Origin: an uncultured Johnsonella sp.
GTDB taxonomy: Bacteria > Bacillota > Clostridia > Lachnospirales > Lachnospiraceae
NCBI GenBank assembly: GCA_937927235.1
Contig: CALBCM010000008.1
Location: 1-17,882 of the forward strand
Direction: 5' to 3'
DNA: 17,882 nt
A model generated the notes under the pieces. It was not told the origin of the DNA, did no database searches, and was given only the letters and a program-made list of their open reading frames with translations. Positions 7,595-16,290 of the stretch are shown piece by piece (within the stretch, counting starts at the first letter, position 1; every line of letters starts with the position of its first letter). A program made the position numbers and the translations under genes.

Positions 7595-10500
7595 TCACTT
7601 TTTTTTCAGTATTTCCATTTCTTTAAGCAAAAGTATGCAAGCTTCAAGATTAAAATTTACCTCTGTTTTCTCCTTGGCAGGGTAAAGCGTCCAAGTAGTT
7701 TTTTCTCCTATAGTTATATGCAAAAATCCCTCATATTTATTAATAAGAGGCTGTATCTCACCGGTATTTATGTCTTCCGTCGCTGTATCCGTATCCATAA
7801 TAAACTGTACGGCAGCCTTGCTTATACTTACCTCACTTATATAAAGCTTTGAAGCTTCAGATTTAATCAATGCGGTTTTAAGCAGATTAATTACTGAAGC
7901 CGGAGGGTCGCCGAATCTGTCTATAAGCTCATCCTGCATATCAAGAAAATCCTCCTCACTGTCAATTAAAGCAATTCTCTTATAGGTATCAAGCTTTTGC
8001 TCCTCATTTTTAATATATTCATAAGGAATATAAGCATCTGCCTCAATTTCAACACTGGTCTGGGTTTTCGTTTTTTCCGTTTTATTGCCTTTAAGCTCAG
8101 CTACCGCTGTATTTAAGAGCTTGCAGTAAAGCTCATAGCCTACCGCTTCCAGATGACCATGCTGCCTTGCACCGAGCACACTGCCGGCTCCTCTTATTTC
8201 AAGGTCCTTCATCGCAATCTTTATGCCGCTTCCAAGCTCCGTAAATTCTTTTATAGCTTTAAGTCTTTTTTCAGCCTCTGCCGTAAGCAGCTTATCACGT
8301 CGATACATCATAAACGCATAAGCGGTCCGGCTGCTTCTGCCGACCCTGCCCCTTAATTGATAAAGCTGAGAAAGCCCCATTTTGTCAGCATCATAAATAA
8401 TAATCGTATTTACGTTAGGTATGTCAAGCCCGGTTTCTATAATTGTTGTAGATACCAGCACATCTATGTCCCCAGCTATAAAATCAAGCATTATAGTCTC
8501 CAGCCTTCTTTCATTCATCTGACCATGTGCATAGGCTATGTTTACATCATCCGAAAGCAGCTGCTGAAGCTTTGCAGTTATTTCTTCTATGCCTTTAATT
8601 TTATTATATACAAAATAAACCTGTCCCCCCCTCATAATTTCCCGCTTTAATGCCTCTTTAACTATTTCGTCATGGTATTCCATGACATAAGTCTGTATAG
8701 GCTTTCTGTCCATGGGAGGCTCGGAAAGCATATTAAGGTCTCTGATTCCTGAAAGGCTCATGTGCAGAGTTCTGGGAATCGGCGTGGCAGTCAGAGTAAG
8801 TACGTTTACATTTTCTTTGATTTTTTTAAGCTTTTCTTTATGCCTGACTCCGAACCTCTGTTCCTCATCTATGACTACTACTCCCAAGTCCTTAGGATGC
8901 AGGCTGCCTGATAATACTCTGTGAGTGCCTATTATTATATCTGCAAAGCCTTTATTAAAATCATTAATAATCTTTTTTTGCTGCGAGCTGTTCACGAACC
9001 TGCATAAAAGCTCCACTCTCACCGGAAATTCCTTCATCCTTTCCTTAAAAGTATTATAATGCTGCCTTGCCAATATAGTTGTAGGCACCAGATATATTAC
9101 CTGTTTATTTTCCTGTACGGCTTTAAATGCTACTCTTAAAGCAACCTCAGTCTTGCCGTAGCCTACATCTCCACAAACAAGTCTGTCCATGATTCTGCCG
9201 CTTTCCATATCATTTTTAGCATCCTCTATCGCCTTAAGCTGGTCTTCAGTTTCTTCAAACGGAAACATTTCTTCAAATTCTCTCTGCCATACAGTATCCG
9301 GAGCATAAACATAGCCCTTACCTTTAAGTCTGCCGGAATAAAGCTCTATTAAATCTCTTGCCATATCTTCCACCGCAGCTTTGACTCTGCTTTTAGTCTT
9401 ATTCCACTCTCCGCTGCCAATTTTGTTTATTCTAGGAGATTTTACCTGAGAGTCCGCATATTTTTGTATAATATCCAGTCTTGAGACAGGGATCATCACG
9501 CTTGAATTTCCGGCATACTCTATTTTAATATAGTCTTTTATAATATCATCTACCTCAGCCTTTTCCATCCCCCTGTAAATTCCTATGCCGTAGTCTTCAT
9601 GCACTACATAATCTCCGACATTCAACTCATTTAAAGAGGCAAGGGCAGCTTTTGATTTCCTGCTTTTTTTAGCTCTGCCCTTTTTCTGCTTTTTTCTAAA
9701 GATATCACTTTCAGAAATTACTATAAATTTAATTAGAGGATATTCAAAACCGCTGTGAAGATTTCCATATATTACCGTTATCTGACCGGCTCTAAGCTCC
9801 ATTTCCTGACCTTCAGTCTGATAAAAAGCCAAAAGTCCGTATTCTCTAAGGCTTTCTGCCAGTCTTCCCGCTCTGGTTTTTGAAGCTGTCACGAGTACAA
9901 TCCTGTATTTTTCCGCTTTAAATCTTTTCAAGTCCTCTATCAGCATATCAAAGGCATTATGATAGGCAGAAAGCTGTCTGCTCTCTAAAGAATATCTGCT
10001 TTCAATATTCATAAAAGCCAGTCGGTAGTCCAATGCCGTCAGACAGAGCGGTGCAGTTTTCTTTAATGCATTTATAATTTCATCTGCCGAAAAAATTTCG
10101 GGTACCTCGGCTGCCTTTATCTGATTTGCCTCTATACGTCCCGCCATGCCGTCTTTAAATTCTTTTTCAATAAATTCGGCTTTTTCCAGTACCCTATGCG
10201 GTTCTTCTATAAAAATAATATTATCATGAGAATGCCAATATTTTAAAAAAGACACTTTCCCGGCTTCACTAAATTCCTTAGCAGGGTAAATGTCTACTTC
10301 AGATATACTTTCAGTGGAGCGCTGGGATTCTAAATCAAAGCTTCTAATTGAATCAATTTCATCTCCCCACAGCTCTATACGCACCGGCTGTTCTTCTGTC
10401 AACGGGAATATATCTATAATGCCTCCTCTTACAGCAAACTGACCTTCTCCTTCAATTTCAAAATTTCTGTCATATCCAAGCAGGATTAAATCTCGGGTAA

Positions 10501-10951
10501 GCTTCTCTACATTTATATTGTCATTGCTGCTTATGTGTATCACCTTATCTTTAAAGCTCTCATACTCTCCAAGTTTATCCATAAGAGCATCAGCTGTAGT
10601 TACTACGATTCCCTCAGCATCCGTCAGCATATGCTTCCAGACATTTATTCTTTGCTTTGATATAAGATGTCCCCTTATGTCGGCATCAAAAAACAGCATA
10701 TCCTTTGCCGGATAAAGAAAAGTATTTTCATTAAAGGAGGATATATCCTCATATATCCTCCTCGCCCTATTTTCATCATAACTTATTACCAACTTCCAAG
10801 GCTTTTCATTTTTTAAAAATTCCGATATAAAATAAGACTTTGCCGCTTCAACCAGCCCGCATATCTGCAATGATTTTCTGCCGATTTTAACTTCCTTTTC
10901 TATAGGCTCATAATCTGCAAGCTCTGACAGCGGATTTTTAAATACACTCAT
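7595..10951 (-). CDS. mfd: Transcription-repair coupling factor Mfd
   Basis: Large DNA translocase that removes RNA polymerase stalled at lesions and recruits UvrA. The 1118 residues are close to the usual length. The N-terminal UvrB-like domains are followed by the CarD-type RNA polymerase interaction domain, which begins at about 445 (VGDYVVHEDYGIGIYRG). The RecG-like translocase follows, with Walker A GDVGYGKTE (about 593-601), DEEQ box (about 694), TATPIPRTL, and the C-terminal motor lobe with QLRGRVGRS and the GAGSVLGARQHG motif. A C-terminal D7-like domain closes the protein. It begins six bases after the pth stop, the usual pth-mfd pairing. Confidence 0.97.
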   Translation of the reverse strand: MSVFKNPLSELADYEPIEKEVKIGRKSLQICGLVEAAKSYFISEFLKNEKPWKLVISYDENRARRIYEDISSFNENTFLYPAKDMLFFDADIRGHLISKQRINVWKHMLTDAEGIVVTTADALMDKLGEYESFKDKVIHISSNDNINVEKLTRDLILLGYDRNFEIEGEGQFAVRGGIIDIFPLTEEQPVRIELWGDEIDSIRSFDLESQRSTESISEVDIYPAKEFSEAGKVSFLKYWHSHDNIIFIEEPHRVLEKAEFIEKEFKDGMAGRIEANQIKAAEVPEIFSADEIINALKKTAPLCLTALDYRLAFMNIESRYSLESRQLSAYHNAFDMLIEDLKRFKAEKYRIVLVTASKTRAGRLAESLREYGLLAFYQTEGQEMELRAGQITVIYGNLHSGFEYPLIKFIVISESDIFRKKQKKGRAKKSRKSKAALASLNELNVGDYVVHEDYGIGIYRGMEKAEVDDIIKDYIKIEYAGNSSVMIPVSRLDIIQKYADSQVKSPRINKIGSGEWNKTKSRVKAAVEDMARDLIELYSGRLKGKGYVYAPDTVWQREFEEMFPFEETEDQLKAIEDAKNDMESGRIMDRLVCGDVGYGKTEVALRVAFKAVQENKQVIYLVPTTILARQHYNTFKERMKEFPVRVELLCRFVNSSQQKKIINDFNKGFADIIIGTHRVLSGSLHPKDLGVVVIDEEQRFGVRHKEKLKKIKENVNVLTLTATPIPRTLHMSLSGIRDLNMLSEPPMDRKPIQTYVMEYHDEIVKEALKREIMRGGQVYFVYNKIKGIEEITAKLQQLLSDDVNIAYAHGQMNERRLETIMLDFIAGDIDVLVSTTIIETGLDIPNVNTIIIYDADKMGLSQLYQLRGRVGRSSRTAYAFMMYRRDKLLTAEAEKRLKAIKEFTELGSGIKIAMKDLEIRGAGSVLGARQHGHLEAVGYELYCKLLNTAVAELKGNKTEKTKTQTSVEIEADAYIPYEYIKNEEQKLDTYKRIALIDSEEDFLDMQDELIDRFGDPPASVINLLKTALIKSEASKLYISEVSISKAAVQFIMDTDTATEDINTGEIQPLINKYEGFLHITIGEKTTWTLYPAKEKTEVNFNLEACILLLKEMEILKKK

Positions 10952-10957
10952 TGCTCT

Positions 10958-11548
10958 TTATAAATCCTCTTTATTTTCAGCTTTAACCTTTTTATTAAAT
11001 ACATTCATAGCCCGGTCAGCTTCTCCCGCTATGAGCAATTCCAAAGCTGCAATTACATTGCTGTAGGCCTCATCCATAAGTGCACGCTCCGACTTTGCAA
11101 ATTTGCCCAGTACATAATTTGAAAGCGCCCTGCCCTCAGTTTCCTTACCTATACCTATTTTTACTCTTGCAAAGACATTTCCGCCTATAGAATATATAAT
11201 TGACCTCATGCCGTTATGACCGCCTGCACTACCTCTAAGCCTTACTCTTATCTGACCCGGCAAAAGGCTTATATCATCAAATATCACAATTAAATCACTC
11301 GGTTTAAGCTTATAGTAATGCAGAGCTCTGACTATAGCCTCTCCACTGCGGTTCATATAAGTTTGCGGTTTCATAAGCAGCACTCTCTCATTTCCCATAA
11401 ATCCGCTTCCGCAGATTGCCTTATGCTTAACTTCATTTAATGGGATTTCATATTTAAATGCCAATCTGTCTATAGCATCAAAACCCGCATTATGTCTAGT
11501 GTTTTCATATCCCTTTCCCGGATTTCCCAAACCTGCTATTATTTTCAA
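10958..11548 (-). CDS. pth: Peptidyl-tRNA hydrolase
   Basis: Releases peptides from tRNAs that dropped off the ribosome so that the tRNAs can be recycled. The 196 residues carry the family motifs: GLGNPGKGYENTRHNAGF with N9 and catalytic H19, PQTYMNRSGE with N66, the FDDISLLPG loop with D91, and GSAGGHNGMRSI. The start codon is TTG, supported by AAAGGAG about six bases upstream. The usual second Asp of the D-D-x-D loop is Ser94, a change often seen in Clostridia. It leads the pth-mfd pair and is preceded by a 242-base spacer. Confidence 0.96.
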   Translation of the reverse strand: MKIIAGLGNPGKGYENTRHNAGFDAIDRLAFKYEIPLNEVKHKAICGSGFMGNERVLLMKPQTYMNRSGEAIVRALHYYKLKPSDLIVIFDDISLLPGQIRVRLRGSAGGHNGMRSIIYSIGGNVFARVKIGIGKETEGRALSNYVLGKFAKSERALMDEAYSNVIAALELLIAGEADRAMNVFNKKVKAENKEDL

Positions 11549-11565
11549 TAAAATCTCCTTTCTTC

Positions 11566-11626
11566 CGCAGTAATCTGCGACTCTGTCTTATTGTATTTCA
11601 ATGCGGCAGCAAATCTAAAAGCTGCC
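11566..11626 (-). promoter_or_regulatory. Hairpins in the pth leader
   Basis: Two stems precede pth: CGCAG/CTGCG (11566-11570, 11575-11579), close upstream of the Shine-Dalgarno, and GGCAGC/GCTGCC (11605-11610, 11621-11626). They could tune translation from the TTG start. There is no evidence that they form a known riboswitch. Confidence 0.35.
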
Positions 11627-11637
11627 CTATGCACTCT

Positions 11638-11664
11638 TTTATACTCTAAAACCGAAACTGTAAA
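11638..11664 (-). promoter_or_regulatory. Candidate pth promoter
   Basis: On the minus strand TTTACA (11659-11664) is followed after 15 bases by TATAAA (11638-11643). The spacing is short, so the assignment is tentative, but a promoter is expected between the sucrose genes and pth. Confidence 0.4.
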
Positions 11665-11725
11665 AATACGATAATTATTTCATGTAAATATCTTCATACC
11701 AAATGCTTCCGGTATCTATGCAGCC

Positions 11726-11799
11726 AAGGTATAATTATATATTTTTTATATATTTTTATCAATAATTTCTCTTAAAAAAGGCTATAAATATTATACCTT
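11726..11799. repeat. Long-range inverted repeat over the GH32 stop codon
   Basis: AAGGTATAAT (11726-11735) and its exact complement ATTATACCTT (11790-11799) bracket 54 very AT-rich bases. The right arm includes the GH32 stop codon, so in the mRNA the last codons would pair with the 3' UTR. The interior can form further weak A-U pairing, and one T6 run follows the stop. It may serve as the 3' end of the GH32 message, but no classical GC-rich terminator is present. Confidence 0.5.
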
Positions 11800-13155
11800 T
11801 GTTGGCTTAAGCTCGTAGATTTCTACTTCAAGCCGCTGCTTAAAGCTAATTTCTTCAAAGCTTTCAGGATAATATCTTGTACTTAACACTGTAGTACAGT
11901 TATTTATAAACACTTCGGCGCAGGAGGCATCAAGATATACGGCGAGGTTTTCCAGCTTATTAATTAATACCTGCCTCTTGGTTCTGCCGTAAGCATTGCC
12001 TTTGTCTGCACCGCTTTTATGCGACATGGTAAATTCCTGCTTTTCACTATCATAGCTTAACTCAAGGGTATCAAATATACTGATATAAAAGCCGTTTTCT
12101 ATATTATCTGCCCTAATTTCCAAGAATGGATTTGAAGTTTTTAAATTAAGCTCTTTTTCGACTTTATATTTGCTGCTGCGGATTCTAAGTGCTTTATATT
12201 CTTCCGCAGGTTTTTGGACAAGCTTGCCGCCGATCATGTAAAGCTCACGAAACAGGCTCATGCAATGCTGCCAGCCATCTTTTACGGTAGGATTGGTATA
12301 CTCCGCATCGGGCATTCCCATCCAGGCAAGCATAAGTCTCCTCCCCTTGTGCTCAAAGGTCTGAGGAGCATAAAAGTCAAAGCCCTCATCAAGCTCGGTA
12401 TAGTCTGTAAGTGTAGATTCCTTCCTAAAATCTCCGTTTACCTTAAAATATCCGCTTGAATAGATATTCCTGTATCTATATTTTTCTCTTTTAAGCCCCT
12501 GCGGAGATACTGCAAGTATCCAGTCCTCATCAATTTTGAATAAATCCGGGCATTCCCACATATATCCGAAATCATAATCCGTCTTTAAAGTATTTATATG
12601 CTTCCAGGTATACAAATCTCCGCTTTCATATACAAGCACTTCTCCCTTGCTGTCCCTTGTTCTTGCCCCGAGCACCATGTAATAGCTGTTTTCATATTCA
12701 AATACCTTTGGGTCTCTTACATGACAACTCAAGCCTTCCGGATAATCGGCATTATATAAGAGCACCTTTTTTTCATCAATTTTAAAACCGTCACTGCTGA
12801 CTGCTACTACGGTATTATGCTCTCTGCCTGAATTTATGTAGTCATAATCACCCGGCTTTTTGACATTGCCCGTATAAAAAAGATACATTTTATCATCCTT
12901 GATAATTGCCGAGCCTGAGTAAACTCCGTTTTTATCATAATCCTGATCGGGGCTCAGCATAACAGGACATTCTTCCCAGTCAATTAAATCCACACTTCTG
13001 TAATGTCCCCAGTATTTCAGTCCACCATTGGGATTGTCGGGAACGTATTGATAAAACACATGATAGCAGCCCTTAAAAAAGCTCAGCCCGTTTGGGTCAT
13101 TCAGCCAGCCCTTAGGAGGTCTGATATGATAGCCCGGTTCAAATTTTTTATTCAT
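11791..13155 (-). CDS. scrB: GH32 sucrose-6-phosphate hydrolase (invertase)
   Basis: Cytoplasmic glycosidase expected to split sucrose-6-phosphate into glucose-6-phosphate and fructose. It has no signal peptide and is 454 residues. The GH32 catalytic triad is present: WLNDPNG with nucleophile D20, RDPK with transition-state D148, and ECPD with acid/base E201. A five-bladed propeller region is followed by the C-terminal beta sandwich (from about 330). The ATG has AAAGGA five bases upstream. It lies 147 bases after the sucrose PTS gene, which favours sucrose-6-phosphate over free fructan as substrate. The reading frame stays open for about 30 codons upstream of the ATG without a start codon. 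The name follows from context; a free-sucrose or fructan hydrolase is the alternative. Confidence 0.9.
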   Translation of the reverse strand: MNKKFEPGYHIRPPKGWLNDPNGLSFFKGCYHVFYQYVPDNPNGGLKYWGHYRSVDLIDWEECPVMLSPDQDYDKNGVYSGSAIIKDDKMYLFYTGNVKKPGDYDYINSGREHNTVVAVSSDGFKIDEKKVLLYNADYPEGLSCHVRDPKVFEYENSYYMVLGARTRDSKGEVLVYESGDLYTWKHINTLKTDYDFGYMWECPDLFKIDEDWILAVSPQGLKREKYRYRNIYSSGYFKVNGDFRKESTLTDYTELDEGFDFYAPQTFEHKGRRLMLAWMGMPDAEYTNPTVKDGWQHCMSLFRELYMIGGKLVQKPAEEYKALRIRSSKYKVEKELNLKTSNPFLEIRADNIENGFYISIFDTLELSYDSEKQEFTMSHKSGADKGNAYGRTKRQVLINKLENLAVYLDASCAEVFINNCTTVLSTRYYPESFEEISFKQRLEVEIYELKPTKV

Positions 13156-13245
13156 AAAAATCCTTTCTGCGAGATAATCAAGCCTTTCGTATTCCTGCTG
13201 AATCTTCAGGTTTTTAAAAGAAAAGGCTTTAATGTATAAATTCTA

Positions 13246-13281
13246 AGATAAAAGGCAGCCCGGTAAGACTGCCTTTTATCT
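13246..13281 (-). terminator. Hairpin between the sucrose PTS and GH32 genes
   Basis: AGATAAAAGGCAG (13246-13258) and CTGCCTTTTATCT (13269-13281) make a perfect 13-bp stem with a 10-base loop, 22 bases after the PTS stop codon. The T-rich part lies inside the 3' arm and is followed on the minus strand by TAGAATTT, so it may be a leaky terminator that sets the GH32 level below the transporter or protects the upstream transcript. Confidence 0.7.
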
Positions 13282-13302
13282 GTATTTTATTAAATTACAA
13301 TC

Positions 13303-15246
13303 CTACCTGAATGCCTCAAATATTTTATCCCCAAAGGTCACAGGCTTTTCACTTTCAGCTTTAATCTCCTTATACTCAAAGCTGTTAGTTACTATAACGG
13401 GAGTAATTATAGGATAGCCTTCTTTTTTTATTGCTTCAATATCAAATTTTAAAAGCTCATCACCCTTTTTAAAACTGTCCCCCATCGCAACCTTTGCTTC
13501 ATAATGTTTGCTGTTAAGGTTTACCGTATTAATTCCGACATGCACTATAAGCTCAACTCCATTTTTAAGCTTAAAGCCTACCGCATGTCCCATCAGTGCC
13601 ACCACACTTCCGTCATCAGGGGCTATTACCACTCCATCTTCCGGTATAACTGCAATTCCTTTTCCTAAAATACCGGCTATAAAGGTCTGATCCTGAGTTT
13701 CTTCCATAGGCACTATCCTTCCCTTTAAAGGTGAAGCCACTTCACTGACTGCCGGCTGCTCCGGTGCAGCCTTCGCTTTTGAAGCCGCGACTTGAGCTTC
13801 AGCTGCAGCTGTATCAGTCTTGCTTACGGCAGCCTCTTTTTTCTTTCCCTCAATTAAGGAAGCCGGAGTTATAGCCCATGATACTGCAAAAGCTACTGCC
13901 ATAGAAATTGCAAACATTATTATATATGAAAGAGGAGCATGAAGGCATAAAAGGATGCCGAAGATACCGGTAACTCCGGTTGCAGTAGCTCCAAGATGTA
14001 CTATGGAGGCATACATTGCTCCGCAGGCTCCGCCTATACAGCCTGCTATAAAGGGTCTTAAATATCTCAGATTTACACCGAATATTGCCGGCTCGGTGAT
14101 TCCCAAAAAGGCTGATAAGGAAGCCGGAAAGCTGAGACCCTTAAGCTTTTTGTCCGAGGTTTTGACACCTACGGCAAGACAGGCAGCACCCTGAGCTATA
14201 TTGCAGGCAGAAGCCAAGGGCAGCCAGAAGGTCAGACCGTACTTATCTATTTGTCCCAAATCTATAATAGTATACATGTGATGTATGCCCATAACTACGG
14301 TAGGGGCGTAGAAGATACCCATTATAAATGAGCCTATTCCGAAAGGTATAGTAATAAGCTGCTGTACCTTATCGAGAATCGCATTTTCTATAAATACAAA
14401 TACAGGACCTACCGCTGCAAGTGCGAGATAGCCTGCCACAAATATTGACACCAGAGGGGTTACAAAGAGGTCTATAGCCGCAGGCACCACCTTATGCAGT
14501 CGCTTCTCAATTTCACACATTACCCAGACTGAAATCATAATCGGTATGACATGCCCCTGATAGCCGACGCTTTCTATCTGCCAAAGCCCGAAAAATACGG
14601 ACTGCTTCGGTATTGCTTCGCCGTTTGCCACCATGCTTGCCACCGACCAGGCATTTGTCAGACTCGGGTGAATCATAATCATACCTATAACGGCACCGAG
14701 AAATTGGTTGCCGCCAAATACTTTTGCCGCAGAAAATCCTATAAGTATAGGTAGAAAGGTATATGCAGTATTTGAAAACATATTGGCAAATACATAGACT
14801 GAGGAAGTCCTGTCTATATTCCAGCCGTAAGTGTTTATAAGATAATCAAGAGTATTCATTATCCCCATCAGCAGTCCGCTTGCCACTATTGCCGGAATGA
14901 TAGGTACAAAGATATCTCCAAGTGTCTTTATTAGCTGCTGAAATACGTTGGTTTTTGCGGCTGCCGCCTGCTTCACGTCTTCCTTTGAAGCGGCGGAGAT
15001 GCCGGCAAGTGATACAAATTCCTCATAAACCTTATTTACAACACCGGTGCCGAAGATTATCTGAAGCTGCCCTGAAGCTTCAAATACTCCCTTTACTCCG
15101 TCAACATCCTCCAAGGCTTCTTTGCTGCATTTTGCATTATCTGCAATTACAAGCCTGAGTCTTGTAGCGCAATGTGCTGCAGACACTATATTTCCCTTGT
15201 CGCCTATAGCATCCAGCACCTCCTTTGCCGTCTGTCTGTAATCCAT
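13303..15246 (-). CDS. scrA: PTS sucrose transporter, EIIBCA
   Basis: Phosphoenolpyruvate-dependent transporter that imports sucrose and phosphorylates it. The order of domains in 647 residues is B-C-A. EIIB (1-75) carries the phospho-accepting C26 in AAHCATRLRLV. EIIC (about 105-460) is a multi-span membrane domain. A charged Ala/Lys-rich linker (about 462-505) leads to the glucose-type EIIA, whose active His is H569 in ELIVHVGINTV. Having its own EIIA means no separate EIIA-Glc is needed. The ATG is preceded by a strong AGGAGG. Sucrose specificity is inferred from the following GH32 gene; the closely related trehalose or beta-glucoside EIIs are possible alternatives. Confidence 0.9.
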   Translation of the reverse strand: MDYRQTAKEVLDAIGDKGNIVSAAHCATRLRLVIADNAKCSKEALEDVDGVKGVFEASGQLQIIFGTGVVNKVYEEFVSLAGISAASKEDVKQAAAAKTNVFQQLIKTLGDIFVPIIPAIVASGLLMGIMNTLDYLINTYGWNIDRTSSVYVFANMFSNTAYTFLPILIGFSAAKVFGGNQFLGAVIGMIMIHPSLTNAWSVASMVANGEAIPKQSVFFGLWQIESVGYQGHVIPIMISVWVMCEIEKRLHKVVPAAIDLFVTPLVSIFVAGYLALAAVGPVFVFIENAILDKVQQLITIPFGIGSFIMGIFYAPTVVMGIHHMYTIIDLGQIDKYGLTFWLPLASACNIAQGAACLAVGVKTSDKKLKGLSFPASLSAFLGITEPAIFGVNLRYLRPFIAGCIGGACGAMYASIVHLGATATGVTGIFGILLCLHAPLSYIIMFAISMAVAFAVSWAITPASLIEGKKKEAAVSKTDTAAAEAQVAASKAKAAPEQPAVSEVASPLKGRIVPMEETQDQTFIAGILGKGIAVIPEDGVVIAPDDGSVVALMGHAVGFKLKNGVELIVHVGINTVNLNSKHYEAKVAMGDSFKKGDELLKFDIEAIKKEGYPIITPVIVTNSFEYKEIKAESEKPVTFGDKIFEAFR

Positions 15247-15269
15247 AAAACCCCCTCCTTTTATTTTTT

Positions 15270-15285
15270 AACATTTTCTGATGTT
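15270..15285. promoter_or_regulatory. Operator-like inverted repeat before the PTS gene
   Basis: AACAT (15270-15274) and ATGTT (15281-15285) are separated by six bases and sit just downstream of the -10 box, where a repressor would block transcription. No regulator gene is in the window, so the assignment is tentative. Confidence 0.35.
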
Positions 15286-15292
15286 TTTCTTA

Positions 15293-15321
15293 ATTATACA
15301 AATTTTTTCTTACAATGTCAC
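15293..15321 (-). promoter_or_regulatory. Promoter of the sucrose PTS gene
   Basis: On the minus strand GTGACA (15316-15321), a 17-base spacer and a perfect TATAAT (15293-15298) precede the start codon by about 45 bases. A further weak inverted repeat, TAGGA/TCCTA (15332-15336, 15353-15357), lies just upstream of the -35 box. Confidence 0.8.
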
Positions 15322-15389
15322 CAAAATTCTTTAGGAATACATGTAGAATAAATCCTAATAAAGTCAGGCATTTTGTTGGTTTTTAATAT

Positions 15390-15434
15390 AAAAAATACCG
15401 AGGCTTCGTCAGTTTACATAAACAATGCCTCGGT
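15390..15434 (-). terminator. Terminator of the rpsF-ssb-rpsR operon
   Basis: Just after the S18 stop, ACCGAGGC and GCCTCGGT (15397-15404, 15427-15434) form an 8-bp GC-rich stem, with an inner GTTTA/TAAAC pairing, followed on the minus strand by ATTTTTT. This is a textbook intrinsic terminator. Confidence 0.9.
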
Positions 15435-15450
15435 ACAATATAAATTTTAA

Positions 15451-15723
15451 CTATTCACATACATAGGGCAGCAGTGCTATATGTCTTGCTCTTTTAATAG
15501 CAACAGTAAGCTCTCTCTGATGCTTTGCACAGCTTCCTGTGATGCGGCGGGGAAGTATCTTTCCCCTCTCTGATATAAACTTCTTAAGATATGCGGTATC
15601 CTTATAATCAATCTCTTTATTTTCTTCACTGCAATAGGTGCAGATTTTTCTTCTTCTGCGCATTCCTCCGCCAGGTCTTCTGTTCCTTAAGCCCTCTGAC
15701 TTGTCAGCCTTATTAAATGCCAT
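15451..15723 (-). CDS. rpsR: 30S ribosomal protein S18, zinc-ribbon type
   Basis: Platform protein of the small subunit that binds together with S6. The 90 residues contain the family core (IDYKDTAYLKKFISERGKILPRRITG..KHQRELTVAIKRARHIALLPY). It is a C+ form: C28-x2-C31 and C65-x2-H68 can bind zinc, unlike the zinc-free S18 of Bacillus subtilis. ATG start with AAAGGGG nine bases upstream. Third gene of the conserved rpsF-ssb-rpsR operon, 68 bases after ssb. Confidence 0.97.
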   Translation of the reverse strand: MAFNKADKSEGLRNRRPGGGMRRRRKICTYCSEENKEIDYKDTAYLKKFISERGKILPRRITGSCAKHQRELTVAIKRARHIALLPYVCE

Positions 15724-15791
15724 GGTCTTAATCCCCTTTCTTTCATTATAATATAATGTAAAATCCGCTCCGGTTTAGATATTTATCTTAT

Positions 15792-16232
15792 CTAGGCAAA
15801 TGGAAGTCCCTCATCTTCGACTCCATCAGGAATATTCATAAAACCGTCATTATTTGCCATACTTGGTGCAGGCTTTGAAGGTGCGGTATAGCTGCCTGCT
15901 CCTGCCGCCTTACTGTCGGCAAATTCCTGGTCTTCAATTATAACTTCAGTTGTATAAACCTTTACGCCTTCTTTATTGGTATAGCTTCCCGTCTGTATAC
16001 GTCCTGATATCAGGACTCTCATCCCCTGACGGAAATATTTTTCTGCAAATTCACCTGATTTATCGAATGCGACACATGGTATAAAATCAGCGCTCTGCTC
16101 ACTGTCATTTGACGTGCGCCTTCTTCTGTCTACTGCAAGTGTATATCTCGCTATAGCCATGGAGCGTTCCCCTGCTGAATATCTTACCTCAGGATCTCTT
16201 GTAAGTCTGCCCATCAATATAACTTTATTCAT
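15792..16232 (-). CDS. ssb: Single-stranded DNA-binding protein
   Basis: Binds single-stranded DNA as a tetramer in replication and repair. The 146 residues hold an N-terminal OB fold (about 1-105; MNKVILMGRLTRDPEVRY, FAEKYFRQGMRVLISGRIQTGSYTN) and a short Ala/Ser/Pro linker. The acidic partner-binding tip reads EDEGLPFA, so an Ala follows the Phe that is the last residue in most SSBs. Start ATG with GAGAGG seven bases upstream. Placed between rpsF and rpsR as is usual in Bacillota, which ties SSB supply to ribosomal protein synthesis. Confidence 0.97.
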   Translation of the reverse strand: MNKVILMGRLTRDPEVRYSAGERSMAIARYTLAVDRRRRTSNDSEQSADFIPCVAFDKSGEFAEKYFRQGMRVLISGRIQTGSYTNKEGVKVYTTEVIIEDQEFADSKAAGAGSYTAPSKPAPSMANNDGFMNIPDGVEDEGLPFA

Positions 16233-16290
16233 AATTTTACCTCTCTTAAATTAAATCCAGCTCCTGCTTAACAACCGACCAGCCTCAAGC

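Noticed and set aside
13955..14194. Plus-strand open frame opposite the PTS gene (also 13508-13690, 14551-14754, 14922-15158)
   Set aside because: All lie antisense to well-conserved PTS domains, with no fitting ribosome-binding sites or domains.
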